A DNA stretch of 64,000 nucleotides from Sphagnum compactum (lineage: Eukaryota > Bryophyta > Sphagnopsida > Sphagnales), in assembly GCA_965153455.1 (NCBI GenBank), contig OZ234496.1:1674001-1738000 (forward strand), in the 5' to 3' direction. The translations under genes and the position numbers were made by a program. Each line of letters starts with the position of its first letter. Position 1 is the first letter of the stretch. Shown here one piece after another: positions 35,901 through 48,619 of the stretch. The notes beneath the pieces were generated by a model. That model was given only the letters and a program-made list of their open reading frames with translations. It ran no database searches and had not been told where the DNA came from.

Positions 35901-35989
35901 TGATGGGTTAGATTGTTTTAAAATTTTAAATACATTAGATTAAATGCAGATAAAAGAAATTGTACAAGTTTTTTGAAGTTTAATTATAT

Positions 35990-36250
35990 CCACACCTTAT
36001 GGGTTTTCACATAAGGTTTGCTTCAATCACCTATGGATTATTTCAGTATGAACTTGCATGTAGGTATTGCACCTAGGCCTTGGTTTTCATTCAAAGGCGC
36101 ACCCAAACTACATATTGGGTATTTCAAAGCGAGCTTACATGTGAATATTGTATTTAAGGTTGCCCTTTCACTACAGGTTTTACCTTAATCACCTATGGGT
36201 TATTTTGAAATGAACTTGAATATGGCTATTGCATTTAGGGTTAAGGTTTC
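35990..36250 (+). repeat. About 80-bp tandem repeat, TATTGCATTTAGGGTT type
   Basis: Three drifting copies of 'GAACTTGCATGTAGGTATTGC...AGG' near 36050, 36130 and 36215. The same phrase returns at 38.46-38.70 kb and, inverted, at 42.0-42.3 kb. Confidence 0.55.
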
Positions 36251-36329
36251 ATATAATTTTGCAATATCCACACACATACTTACTTTCACCAATTACAAAT
36301 TTAGGCATAATTTTTTTAATAACTAAATA

Positions 36330-36620
36330 AAATTTGTAACAAAACACAAAAGAAGGTCTGTCTCTTACCATTTGTTAATATTTCCAAACTAATTTCTTTC
36401 ACTTTCTTTAAAAATATATATTGTATTTTTTTGCATATAAAATTCCCCCTAAAATGCATCGTAGATTTATTCTATTTACTATAGACTTGTAAAAAAAATG
36501 CTAATTAATTTAGGGTTTCCAAAACTCTAAATTTGAATGATAATCTAATAATATATACATAACAATTATATGACAAAATGTGCTTTCTTTTTAATGAATG
36601 TTTTTAGTTCAAATTTAATA
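36330..36620 (+). repeat. Direct repeat R1, diverged copy a
   Basis: Shares order and phrases (TTACC...TTTCCAAACTAATTT, CTTTAAAAATATATATTG, AAAATTCCCCCTAAA, AATCTAATAATA) with 37843-37985 and 43100-43330. Confidence 0.45.
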
Positions 36621-37256
36621 TGTTATAATATAATAAGGAATAGACATTAAACTATCATAAATGCTTATTAGGCTTACGTGGCCTAGACTAGTAAACTACC
36701 TATATAATTAATATGTTTACTTAATAAGCTCAACCACCTTCAATACCTACATAGACCATTTAAGATATTAACCTAGAAGGCCTACATTAATGAATAAACT
36801 ACATAATAGGCCTATATTACGTAGGTAGCCTATTAGGTAGTTAATTAGGTTACTTAACAAATAACTTACTAACCTATTACTCATGTTTAGGCTAGATTGT
36901 TTAGTTTGGTCAATGTTGACATTTTAGTCAATTTGACAACCTTGGCAATGAACTTTTGTTGAAGTTAGTAATTTGTCAAGGCTATAGATTTTTGGTTGTT
37001 TTTTTATGAACACTATTGTGTTTTTTGGATAGTCGAATCATGTTTCAGCTCTAAAGGTGTCGAAAACATTACATAACAACTTGGCCCTCGCAAAGCTTCC
37101 AAATCCACACAAATTCTAACATGGCTTCTAAGAGCTTATGAACACTTTCATACCTAGTTATTAATATTTTGGAATTTTTAAATTCGCATTGAAAACAAAG
37201 TTCATTAAAAATAATTACAATATACATAACCATAGGTTTATGTGTATATATATGTA

Positions 37257-37292
<36 letters not shown>

Positions 37293-37840
37293 ATTTTATA
37301 TAAATATGAAAATATTATATGTATTGAAATGAATCAACAATATAATTCCATAATATCATTATTTATATATAATGTGTTATAAATAACAATATATTTGGAC
37401 CAATATTTAAACCAATATTATACATCATAAAAAATAAAGTTTACATAAGGAGTTGTGTTATATATGTATAAAATATAAAATATTTTTGACCCACTATATT
37501 TTTAACCAAAAAATAATTTATTATATATATAAAAAGTATAAAATTAAATTTCAATCAGACATAGGATTAATATATGGGAGATCATTTTTATTATTATGTG
37601 AAATAGAAAAAAAAAAGTAAAAAATCATGTGCTTTGCTTTTTTTTTAAACATAGTTTAAAATTTTACTAAATTAGAGACTTTATATTTTTGTTTTTTGAA
37701 ATGAGTTTACAACTTTAAACTATTCAAATACATAAATACATAAATATGAACATATTTGAAAAAAATTTAAACTTGAACTTTTAATTTTTTGATCTCGACA
37801 AACTTTGTATTACATTTAAGGTTGGGTTTTCACATAAAGT
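36621..37840. other. AT-rich sequence with TAGGTAG-rich patch
   Basis: 36690-36880 is rich in CCTA/TAGG words, like 8.6-9.6 and 43.5-43.75 kb. No gene. Confidence 0.4.
37240..37293. repeat. Compound (TG)n(TA)n microsatellite
   Basis: Uninterrupted TG followed by TA dinucleotides. Confidence 0.85.
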
Positions 37841-37842
37841 TT

Positions 37843-37985
37843 ACTTCTTACCTTTTTGTGATTTTTCCAACTTAATTTTTCCAATCTCTTTGAAGAAGAT
37901 ATAGAATGAAATTATATTGTTTCACATAAGTCTAAACCCTAAAAATTTCCCCTCAATTTAATGTGAAATATTTTTGATAACTAAT
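37843..37985 (+). repeat. Direct repeat R1, copy b
   Basis: Closely matches 43100-43230 in the same orientation: TTACCTTTTTGTGAT, TTTTTCCAATCTCTTTGAAG, ATATAGAATG and AAAATTTCCCC occur in identical order. Confidence 0.6.
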
Positions 37986-38459
37986 GAATTATCAACAAAT
38001 TTTGCCATATAATTAAATAATTAATAGACCAGTATTTTGGATAATTTAAATGATTAATTATCAAGAATTAGATAATCATTTATTTATTTAAAGTAATTAA
38101 CTAATCATTTGGTTTGACTTTATTTATTTGGATAATAAAACGTTGGATTTAAAAATCAGATTGATTAATTTGATATTTGATTATTAACTTAATTATATTT
38201 TTGTTTTAATAAGTTATTCAAATCACTATTTAAGATAATTATTCCACGTTATAGATTGCAAGTTCAATTTTTCCATGAAAAATTCCTACACCAAGATAAG
38301 CTTAATCATAATTGTCATTATACTATTTGTTCCACAAATAATACAACCTCTTTTCAAATTCAATGAAACAAAGTAGGAATCATGGAATTCCTAATCAATA
38401 ACCCCAACCTCAATACACACTTTTGTTAGCATACTATTTTGATATTAATTAATTATTTT

Positions 38460-38700
38460 GGAGTGACCCAGAATGCAGGTATTGCATTTAGGGTAGGATC
38501 TTCATTACAAGAGGCTTAAACCCCACATGCGTAATTTTGGAGTGACCTTGAATGCAAGTATTGCATGTAGGGTTGGGTTATTTCAAAGTGACTTTGCATG
38601 TGGGTATTGTGTTTAGGGCTAGGTTTTCATTTAAGGGTATCCAAACCATCTAGATGGGTTCTTTTGAAGCGTGGGTATTGCATTTAGGGTTGATTCTTCA
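38460..38700 (+). repeat. TATTGCATTTAGGGT tandem repeat, second block
   Basis: Four copies of GGTATTGCAT(T/G)TAGGGT-like sequence spaced about 70-80 bases, related to 35.99-36.25 kb. Confidence 0.55.
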
Positions 38701-38733
38701 TTTAAACTTGCAATACCCGAACTTATATTTACC

Positions 38734-38998
38734 TTTACCAACTAGAATTTTGGGGTTTCGTTGCAATACTTACATTTGTACTTACCTTTACCAACTGGAA
38801 TTTTGGGGCTTTGTTGCAATACCTACACCTATACTTACCTTTACCAATTGGAATTTTGGGGCTTTATTGCAATACCTACACCTGTACTTACCTTTACCAA
38901 CTGGAATTTTGGGGCTTCATTGCAATACCTAAACCCATACTTGCCTTTACCAATTGGGATTTTGGGGCCTAGTTACAATACCTGCATTTAACACTAAT
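38734..38998 (+). repeat. 53-bp tandem repeat, five copies
   Basis: TTTACCAA(C/T)T(G/A)G starts at 38734, 38787, 38840, 38893 and 38946, exactly 53 bases apart. The repeat makes two overlapping open frames of 76 and 92 codons that are artefacts. Confidence 0.9.
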
Positions 38999-39207
38999 AT
39001 TATCACGATCCTTGTGTTTTTGCATTTCACACTTTTTATGCTTATTATTTAGAAACAAAAATAACCTTTGTGCCATATTAGACTTCATGTGTGTGTTGAA
39101 TACATGATGTTCAAAGAATTTGGGCTATGGTTTCCTCGATACAAAATTGATTCTAAAACAAAATTCTTAGTGCCAATGGCAACAATTTTGATTAGTAACT
39201 GAGAGAT

Positions 39208-41934
39208 TTATTCATGACATTGTTTAGTACGTACATTTGTGTGATTGAGCATTGTTTGATGCCAATCTTTGAGCCGTTTGACACTATTTCCCAATCCATC
39301 TTCTATGCGGTGTAACATCAATCTTGGGTGTGAAATTGCATTTGCCTTTGTGAGGCTTATGTGACGAATATTACATGCCAATACTCTCATGTGTGAGGTG
39401 GCATGTTCACAAAGTGTCACATCGCCTTCTTTACATTCATTTGTGATCTCTTGCATTGTAATGACCAATTGTGCAAGAGCCCTTTCCATTGGGGTTGATG
39501 AATTTATTGTGTCATTAGACCCTACAATGGCACCCATAGGGAGATCATTTTGCTCCATGTTCATGAGCCCATCAAATTCCATGATCCCATCATCACCTTC
39601 AAGATGTTCATCATCATCATCATCATTGGACTCCATATCATCTGGAATATGTCGTGGGTCCACAAACATGTGACCCAACCCTCCACGATGTGATCCATAC
39701 CATGTTCCACAGTAATGAATGATATCCTTTTGAAAAATGTTTGTGCATGTGAGAATGACCACAATTTGGTGTTTACAAATGTTCCCTTGCAATGCCCATT
39801 CACATGTGCAACAAAATATTTCAATGAATGGGAATTTCACCGCGTAAATAACACTGGGAAGGTGTTAGCTTCGTACGCCCTAAGCTCCATCACTCTCAAA
39901 GGTTGGTTGGTACAATGGGTGAGTGGAATAAAGGCTGCCTTTTCCATACTTCGTGTAATAATGGCCTCCATAACCTTGTTTTTTTATGAAACCCCGTTTT
40001 TTCATTTCCAATGTGTGCATGGAGTGGCGTGCAATGGTTGTTATTAATCGCCACACCAACCAGTCAATCCTACGCCCTCTGAGGCCTTTTGTGTTAAGAG
40101 CAAGCCAACGTTTCAACACACCATGATATGATTCAATGCTCGCTTGGGTGTCTTGGTTGGAATGGGGCACTCTTTGAACACCCACCATCCATAATTCTAC
40201 AAACACAAACACAATGCACAAGGATGAATAACATTATTACAAAAGAATTTTGAATACGAAACCATGATAACTATTATCACTTACCAAACTAATGGTAATA
40301 AGTCAAGAAATAATTCGTCCACGCATCACCAGGCCTATGTTTATGAATGCTTTCTCTCACAGCAACCCTTCCATGCTCTTTGAAGTCATCAATTGTTTCT
40401 CCATGATTGATGGACATGTACATCACATCATGAAGGTCTTGGAGGATTCCACCCTGCACTTCCACATCTTTGATTTTTTCAGTACCACGTAAGCGCCATG
40501 CTTTGAGAACATGCCAACAACAAAGGTAGATGGGAACCTTGTCCATACCCCATACGGCCTTAATAAGGACACATATGCAATAAAATCTCCATGAGTGGAT
40601 GGGGTTAGCACAACATAAAATGCATTTGAAGTAATCAAGAATTTTATGAAAGATATTAAAAAGATCTAAGGAAATAAACACAAAGTAGGTACTAGGTATA
40701 AAACTAACCGTAATGCCTTCAATTTTTGAGGTGCATCATCAACGAGAAAACATGATGGTTTTCAATGTGGCATGTGTGATAACATCTTATCCTTTAATGG
40801 TTTTAACCATTCGATCAAATCTTGAACTATTTGCCTACTTGTAATGATCTAGGCTAAAGGGACACTCGTGTGATGATCATCAAACCCCATCAAGGTGAAT
40901 AGATGGAATTTCATGTCATTTGTGCCAAATGTGGTATTCATAGAAATGGCACCATTGTGACCATATGATAGCATGGACTCACATTGAGTTGGTGTTTGAA
41001 TACCTATGATGGATGGGACTTGAATCCCGTTGATTTCACTAACATCTTGGAAAAAAAACACATCTTCCAGATGTTGGAGAGCCCAAGATCGAATTGAAAT
41101 TACAGGGTTGGTGTGTAAACGCCAATTCCCCTTTTTATGTTTCCGATCCAAATAAGCAATGCTTGAAGCCAAATGAAATCATCTCGTGTCATGTTTTGAC
41201 ACGTATTCACACGTTCTCACCAAATTGCTTTATGCTTGTTATATATTTGTTTGGTCGTGTAACCTAAGCTTAGTTGGGCCTATATGTGGTCTTTCAATGC
41301 TTGTGACATACGTGGAGCATAACGAGACATACGAGAAATGGAATCCAGGTCATGCTCACCATGTGTGAATGACCCATGAGTTTGTGTATGGGCCTTATGA
41401 TAAATTGTGATTTCAGCCACATTAGTTGTGTGTATAGACGTTTGATTGAGAATGACGTTAGGCATCTTCGTTTAACAGATCGAGTGTGGGTTGAGTTTTC
41501 CTGATGGTCCTCTGGTCCATATCTGCACTGATACCTAGACCAAAAAACTTTCAAAACGTAAATGATTACATATTTGGTATATGAATTAAATAAATTAAAA
41601 AGGTTAATGCCATAAATGTTTACCACATATGCTCGAGGTAGTTTTTGATAGTTGGTTGCTTAACATCTGTTTGGCTTGGAAAGTTTTTGTAAACATTCCA
41701 TTCCACATGGGTGCTCGTATCCCTTCATTCACCTTCCAAGAATTTCGAGATATGAGCATAGGGAACATAAGCAAATTGAATGGTCATTTTATTTTGCCCT
41801 CCATGGCGTATCTTGGACCTCCACACCAAGTCTTTGTTTGAGAAAGCGGACTTGGTGGGGTTTTGGGCATGAATGGAATGGGACTTTGGAACCCTTCCCA
41901 TGATTGAAGGAAGTAGGACAAATTCCTGCACCAA
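39208..41934 (-). pseudogene. MULE (Mutator-like) transposase with SWIM finger, near full length, broken
   Basis: Minus-strand parts in order. N-terminal segment (41934 down to about 41640): RHGGQNKMTIQFAYVPYAH. Basic segment (about 41500): RSVKRRCLTSFSIKRLYTQ. LKDHI...TTKQIYNKHK (about 41270). SIRSWALQHLEDVFFF, IIGIQTP and SMNTTFGTND, where the catalytic D of the usual D-A-T-F-G-T-N has become N. CFLVDDAPQKLKAL (second D). VWGMDKVPIYLCCWHVLKAW (C-x2-H). NQDTQASIESYHGVLKRW (catalytic E region). Then the SWIM finger CTCEWALQGNICKH (about 39740-39790), and an acidic D-rich linker (39620). Introns are plausible at about 40704-40564 (GTTAG...TAAG) and 40284-40203 (GTAAG...GTAG). At least seven stops (TAG, TGA, TAA) and at least two frameshifts make it dead. 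The plus-strand 39389-39673 frame is a shadow. Confidence 0.8.
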
Positions 41935-41999
41935 GAGAATTTATAATTATAATAAACATTCATCATTGAACAAAAACCCAAAATGCAATACATACATGG

Positions 42000-42310
42000 C
42001 TCTTTTGTAATCAATGTTGTGACTTGGGATTCCCATTACAATACCCATATCATGATATAAAATACCTACTGTTCCAATGTACATAACGTACAATACTTGC
42101 ATTATGAACCCATATACTAAAACAAACTTTGGTAATACCCACATTCAGCTATTAAACCTTCCATCATTGAAAATGTTCACATATGCAATATCCGAATTGT
42201 ACCTTAAACCCACAATGTTTGAAAACCCCATGTCGCAATACTCACATAATGATAATTAATGCACACTGTTTGAGAGGTGCAAAATGCAATACTTACCCTA
42301 GGCCATAAAA
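42000..42310 (-). repeat. Inverted counterpart of the TATTGC array
   Basis: GCAATAC/GCAATA(T/C) phrases (ATGCAATACTTACCCTAGG near 42280 and others near 42175 and 42225) are the reverse complement of the blocks at 36.0 and 38.5 kb. They lie on the other side of the MULE pseudogene, so they may be its long terminal inverted repeat. Confidence 0.45.
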
Positions 42311-42495
42311 TCCACACTGGTTGTGGGGAGTCAATGCATTATTCGCATATGGGTATGAAAAAATCAAACTACAAAGAGATATTGAATATGAAATATCTGT
42401 GTAAAGCTATAAAACCTTTATTATGGTTGTATACTTAATGAAACTTGACACCCTTTCTATATCCAATAACTAGGAAATGAGAAGAGGTTGAATTG

Positions 42496-42532
<37 letters not shown>

Positions 42533-43099
42533 GTAACAGGAGACTAATGCATACCTTTAGGAATAAAAAATGACAACATTCCACCAAAGTTTGTAGTCCC
42601 AATTGAAAACGCAACCCTAAAAGATCATAACTCGTACAAAAGTGGGTTAGAAAATATTAAACTCTAACAACTATGGAACATATGGAAACAAAGGAGATTC
42701 ATAATTATGGTATAGATCTAAACAAGTGTTAAGATAAAAAACCAATACAATGAGCAACGTTTAGAGTATAAACCTTAGTCTCTGAAATATATGAACCAAA
42801 TTTCTAAACACTAATCATAACGCGTAACCCTAAAAATTCAAATTATATTTTGCCATAAGCTTTATTACAACCCTAACAAAAAAAAGTCCTAGTGATATAT
42901 GCCCTAAACCCAAAAAAACTATAAAAATTATAAAAATTATAAAGTGCAAAATAAACAAATTTAAAAGAACATAGGAAAAAATTTAAAAACAAAAAATTTA
43001 AAGGTTTTAATTATAAATATTTATTGATTGAAAGAAAATACCTTAATATTTAAAAACAATCAAATAAATTTTGTACAAAACTAAAAGAGAAGATATGTA
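42311..43099. other. AT-rich sequence with an AT microsatellite
   Basis: (AT)n at about 42499-42529. No gene. Confidence 0.5.
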
Positions 43100-43400
43100 T
43101 TTTACCTTTGTGTGATCTCTCCAACCTAAATTTTTCCACTCTCTTTGAAGAAAATATAGAATGCAATTGTATTACTTCATGTATGTGTAAACCTTAAAAA
43201 TTTCCCCCCAAATTTAGCCTATTTTAGGTTAATTACTATACATTTGTGAAAAACTTATTAATTAATTTATGTGTCCCAACCCTAAACTTAAACCATAATC
43301 CAATAATACATATTTATAATAATAACATGAAAAGATGTATTGTAATGTCCATTCAAAAATAAATTAGGTAAACAAAATTTAGTAAAATATGCATTAATTA
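43100..43400 (+). repeat. Direct repeat R1, copy c
   Basis: Same phrases as 37843-37985 and, further on, as 36450-36600 (TTAATTAATTTA, CCCTAAACTT, AATCCAATAATACATA). Followed at 43.5-43.75 kb by TAGGTAG-rich sequence. Confidence 0.6.
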
Positions 43401-44410
43401 AACCAAAATGGTTGCAATTATGACATTGTTTCCACTATAAATTGTTTGTAATACTTACATATGGGCGAACCTTAATAAACTGACAGGTAGGATTCAAGGA
43501 AGGGGGTTGGGGGTGGAAAAAGTGAGTAAGTAATTAATTAGGTATTTGGCTATGTAAGCATAGATAGATAGGTAGTTAGGTAGATAGGCAAGTTAGTATA
43601 TAAGAAACAAGTTAATCACCCTTATTAAGGTGACTAGGTTTGTAAAATACCTATGTCAATAGGGTGGTTGTGTATGTAGGGTAGTTAGGTTAGTAAGGTA
43701 GGTAGTTAGTTCAGTGATTAAGTTAGTAGGGAATAATAAATAAGGCACCAACGTTGGTACAGTACTTATGAGGGTAGGAAAGTGAGCAGGGTAGCTATGT
43801 GTGAGGTCAGGTCCAAGAGAAAAACGACCAAAAACCAAAAAAAAAGAAAGTACAGTGGTCAGCAGCAAAAAGAAATAGACTGTGATGAACCCCATCTGGT
43901 GTCGAATGAAAAAACGCAGCCCATCCAATGGACAGAACGGCCAACTGGTGCATTGGTGGCTGCTATGTTCACTCTGACCCTCAGAGAGGGTTTTCCAACT
44001 GTACTCAGAGCATCTGGGGGGCACCCTAGTTTGGGAGATCTCAAGTTGACAAACAAAACAAACAAACAACTTTCCTTCATAAGGAGATAATAGAGACATG
44101 GTTAAAAAAACAGTGCTTGCTTAATGCTTTCTAACACTTGAGCTTGGCATTACTTCTCATTACAAGTGACTTCTCAGTATCAGAGACGATCAATTGACAT
44201 AAAGGTATATAAAAATATTAATATATTTAAAAATTAAGATAAGTTTGAAAGAAAGATACTTTGCTTGATGCTTTATAACATAAAGCAACGTCTGACAACA
44301 ACTTTTCCAGTGTTTTCTCATTTGGATAGTAATTACAGCGTTCTCGGGAAGCGTGACACCTGGTGTGCTACTGTAGAGTATTGGCAGCTTGTTCTTGTTT
44401 TTAGGTGATA
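43401..44410. other. TAGGTAG-rich patch, then unannotated sequence
   Basis: 43500-43740 is made of GATAGGTAGTTAGG-like words. Open frames near 43.66-44.10 kb overlap on both strands and show no motif. Confidence 0.4.
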
Positions 44411-44700
44411 ATGTAATGTGGGCGCAAGGGACCGACCACGTGCAGCGCAAATTTGCCGCAGACCGTTAAGACTGTTGGATGGTCCTGCTGGTTGCCAACC
44501 AAAATTCTCCCCACCGGCATTTTTGTCTGCCTTGGGCAGCGAGCTAGCTAGCTACCCGGCCACCGTCGTATTGCGCCACATTGATGATGACGAAGAAGAA
44601 GAAGATCGGGCTCCTTTTCGGCTGCTGGCCTCTTCTTTTCTAGCAGCATTTCTGTGTTTACATTCCCAGGTAGAGTAATGGTCCCTTGTCCCTTCCTTCC
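44411..44700 (+). other. Small GC-richer islet with a CACGTG box
   Basis: An 87-codon frame (44418-44678) ends with an acidic run and hydrophobic tail. The islet has a G-box core CACGTG near 44439 and a pyrimidine-rich stretch ending in CCCAG at 44670. It could be a leader exon of a host gene or chance. No downstream exon was recognised. Confidence 0.2.
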
Positions 44701-47700
44701 TTTGATGCCACTCCTGAATGATGAGAGTCTGTAGACATCCAGAATCCAGTGTTGGGCCGTGGGCTTCACCTTGTGCTGTGCAGGATAGGCCTCGGGTGGG
44801 CTCTTATGCTGGTAAAGCCCACAGCCTTGGGCTTTACCAATTGCAAGGACCTATGCTGTGGTTTTTTTGTTTTTTCATGTGATACCCATCATGATAAAAT
44901 GAAAAAAATTGTGGGGCATTTAAGAAAATGGAATGTATGTTGGAAGCAGGTGTCCTGTTGTTTTGAAACGCCTTGCAAATAGAAAAAGAAAAAGCTTTGC
45001 AAGGTACTCTCTATTTATACTAGGAAAATCAACACATGTCTTTATGAATCTTATATGCAGCCTAACTGACAATCCCCCCACAGGATGATGTAGAAAAAGA
45101 GACAATCATCCATAGGAAGATTTAGCCAAATCTGGCTAAAACAAAACAATATCTATGATTTTTGAGAACCACTGGTCAAGGGTCATAACCGCTTTTGTGA
45201 GAACCACTGATAAGGGTACCTAGGGTGAACCGCGACCTACACGGGTACCAAGGTGAAAACCCTAAATGTATTTGGATTGCTTCTAAGCATTATAGATATC
45301 CCATCTGTAGTCTAAACCAGTGTCTTTGAGTCCAAATTTAACATTTCCTTCATTAATTACTAGCTCTAAAGAGGCCTGACTCAAGAAGTTGAAGGTACCA
45401 GAAGGTGCTGGTTTCACCCTGGCCCTGAGGGTATACATATACCCAACCCTTCGCTCTAGGATCTAGGTTCCAAAAGAGAGCAGCAACTCCCAGCTTTGGT
45501 GAAAATTTAAAGGCCCCAATTTGTTTAGGGTTGCTTCTTGCTTCTTGATTATTTTAAATGATGAAAATCCCGTCCTAAAGTAAAGGGTCTCCAACTGTAC
45601 ATCCAACATTTCCTGAGTAATGTAGTCACTAATTCAAGAGCCACAATATTGTGGGTGGAGGGGGGGATTTTTTTGGTTTTTGCCTTTGTTCCCATGATGT
45701 TCCATGGGGTTCTCATCAGGTTCTCAAAGTTCCCAAGTTGTTCCCCAAGGCATTCCCAACAGCACTCAGATTTATTCCATATGATTTGCCCCAAGTTCAA
45801 CCTATCTTTTGACGAGTTGGTTCAATTTCAACCCATGTTTTGATGGAGTGGTTCAATTTAAACCTGGCTAGAATTAAAAAGAGGTAAAAACAACTCCCTA
45901 ATTTTGAACCAAAGAAAAGGGATGAACTTGAAGATTATTAATCAACAACATCAGAGCACATCTTGCAAATGGCAACATTATATCACAATCCTCAACATCA
46001 GGAACTCCTCATTTCATCACATTTGTTCTTTCACATTTAAATCACTCACATTTATTCAAAATGTCACATAGAATCAAATATTATAAAATTAATGACAAAA
46101 AATGTGAATGTAAGTGAATAGAAAAACAAGCTCCAAAACCATCTTCTCCCATGCCAAAGGAAATAGTCAATCAAAGGTTAGGATATGTCCATCCCACATA
46201 TTTATTCTGTGATTTTTGTAAAATTGTTGCTCAATCAATATCAATTGCATTGATTTTGCACAATGATACACACATCAATGCAACAAAATTATTCATCCCA
46301 AGTGTCAAAGGACAAAGGAGATTGTTGCTTCACATAAAAATCAAGTTCCATTATTTCACACGGGGCATGCCATGAGTTATGCTTTTAAAATGAATTCTAG
46401 CCTTTTCACTCAATCACTCAATGTTTATTGCGAGTTGCAAAGTTTTGTTGTGCATTTCTATCTCAATGCCTACAACTATTGTTGTCATCACACATACAAA
46501 ACACAACATGAAAATACCATGAATGGAACATCATATTCAAACACCAAAATGGTCATTCACTTGAATGAAATAAGTAATCCAAACCCAACACTTGCACACA
46601 CAAAAATACAAAAAACTAACACCATGTACAAAACACATAAAAATTGCATATAATAGTAGAGGTGCTAAAATATCAAATCACAGAAAATAATTTGAAATTA
46701 CACAAACTAAGATTATATCTCATTCATAAAATATTCAAAATCTTGTTTACACCTTAATTGGTTTAAAATAAAAACTCAAACAATTAAATGAACTCAATTT
46801 ATCCCTAATTAACTAGACCTAACTAAACAATTAAACTAACACACCTAACAACTCAAGATTTTTTGGGAATCATTTGGAATTTGATCATTTGCTTATTATG
46901 AGCTAAAGTGAACTAGCACCTACACCAATACTTTCACCTTTTTGGTCAAAACCTCTTTGAGGCTATTTTAAACCCAAAAAATGTTAAATTTGGACTAGAG
47001 GCCTTGATTAAGTCTAAGGACAATAAATTTATCCTTAAAATCACCTTTCCATTCATCTTTCACTCCCAACCCTTCTTGGAGTCCCAAATGTTTTTATTTG
47101 CAAAAAAGAAATATATATATTAAAAGTGTGTGTCAAATACTGAAAATTGTCATTTATTGCACATGATTCCTCAAATTTTTGATTTAGACATAGCGACAAC
47201 AATAAAATTACACAAATTCAAGGTGAAACTAGTTTGTTCACTAGAAGTGGGAGTAAAAATAATTTCAAACCTTATTCAAGGTCAATGTAATTTTTTTGAA
47301 AAGTATTTAATTTCTCATCCCCCATATTATATTTTCATCCTATATAGCTTTATTATACCCAAGTTGTTGTGTTTTCCTGCTTTTACAGGAAAAAAAGACT
47401 CTAGAATTCTAAAAGTAACCCAAAAACCTTCAGAATTTGTACCATAATACTAATGGAGCTGATTATTCATCCAAATTTCATCCTGCATTATTATTTTTCA
47501 TCTTGAATAAATTTATTATACCCAAATTGCTTGTACCATTGCTGCATTTTCCTTCTTATATTGACAAACTTTAATATATTTGTAATGTTATAGCAACCCA
47601 AAAACCTTTGTGGTTTGCACCATAGTACCAGTGTAACTATGGTTCATTGAAATTGCTTATTGTGTGAGAAAGAATAACATGAAAGCAATGACAGTATTTT

Positions 47701-48110
47701 AATCATTCACATCTCTTTTGAGGGGCAACATTTGTGTGGTCTATCTATGAGTGCGTTAAAGATTATTTGATCATGTCTTTCAACATGTTGTCATCGATTT
47801 TGACACGAATTTGATGTGTGATGGGCAAAGATGAGTGCAAAAATTAACCCAGTGCCTAGTCGGATTACATTGGTAAAAGTCATGTAAAGCCGGCACCAAT
47901 TTTTGAAAATTTGAAGACCACCCCATCATTTCATATGATCTCATGATAATAAAGGGAAGGCACTTGGACGTTGTGCCTGAAGCACAATAAAAGTAGGGTC
48001 CAAATTCCAGTTTTTACTAGTTTTGGAATATAAAGAAGTTCAATCCCGTCATTTTTTCACTGTGTTGACATTGATCTTCACTTTTGTGGTCAATCCCTGT
48101 TTTGGTGAAA
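44701..48110. other. Unannotated intergenic sequence
   Basis: Frames of 60-105 codons (for example 47130-47447) carry no recognisable motif. One copy of the dispersed repeat noted below is at 45.10 kb. Confidence 0.4.
45103..45142 (+). repeat. Dispersed CATCCATAAG...TTTAGCCAAA repeat, copy 1
   Basis: ATCATCCATAGGAAGATTTA then GCCAAATCTGGC. Related to copies at 51.23, 57.46 and 63.77 kb. Confidence 0.5.
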
Positions 48111-48299
48111 CTAGGGGTTCTCACCCCTAATTCTGGCAAAACCTCTAGTTCTGACCACTATATGAATAGCTTTTATCATGTATTGATGACAAGTTATTAC
48201 TTTATTTTAATAACTATTGTGTAGGTTTCATTTTTAAAAATTTGGGACCACATAGGTTATTATTCAATTTTTTGGGTGCCAAGTAAGTGATCAAAAAAT

Positions 48300-48605
48300 T
48301 GGGTAATCACTAATGACATTGGTTATGCACAAGGGTAGGTTTTCAAATAACCAATTGAGAGCCATCAATTGACCTCCCAGTTATACACTTGTTTAAAAAT
48401 AATGTGTACTGGTGTTTAAATATTGATAACCTACCTATATGGTAATCAGGTAATCCAAGTAGGTTACTAGATTCTGAAAATTTAATACTTGAAGGTTATC
48501 AATTGAACTGGTTATCAAAAAAATCAACCAACAGGTAGATTATTAATAACTGGCTTGATAACCAGGTTGATAACTGGGTCAAAACTCAGAAACTGGCCAA
48601 CACTT
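48300..48605. repeat. GGTTATCAA-rich short repeat cluster
   Basis: GGTTATCA and TGATAACC words recur on both strands, ending near 48594 with CCAACACTTG. They resemble the GGTTATCAG / CTGATAACC hairpin at 56.87 kb, so this may be part of a small DNA element of the same kind. Confidence 0.35.
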
Positions 48606-48619
48606 GTCTGGACTATCAC

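Noticed and set aside
38654-38991. Two tyrosine/leucine-rich frames
   Set aside because: Both come from the 53-bp tandem repeat read in different frames.
39389-39673. Serine-rich 94-codon plus-strand frame
   Set aside because: Reverse of the acidic linker of the MULE transposase.
37843-43400. LTR retrotransposon bounded by the R1 direct repeats
   Set aside because: The gene between them is a MULE transposase on the minus strand. There are no gag-pol motifs, no TG...CA ends were identified, and a third R1 copy breaks the two-LTR model.
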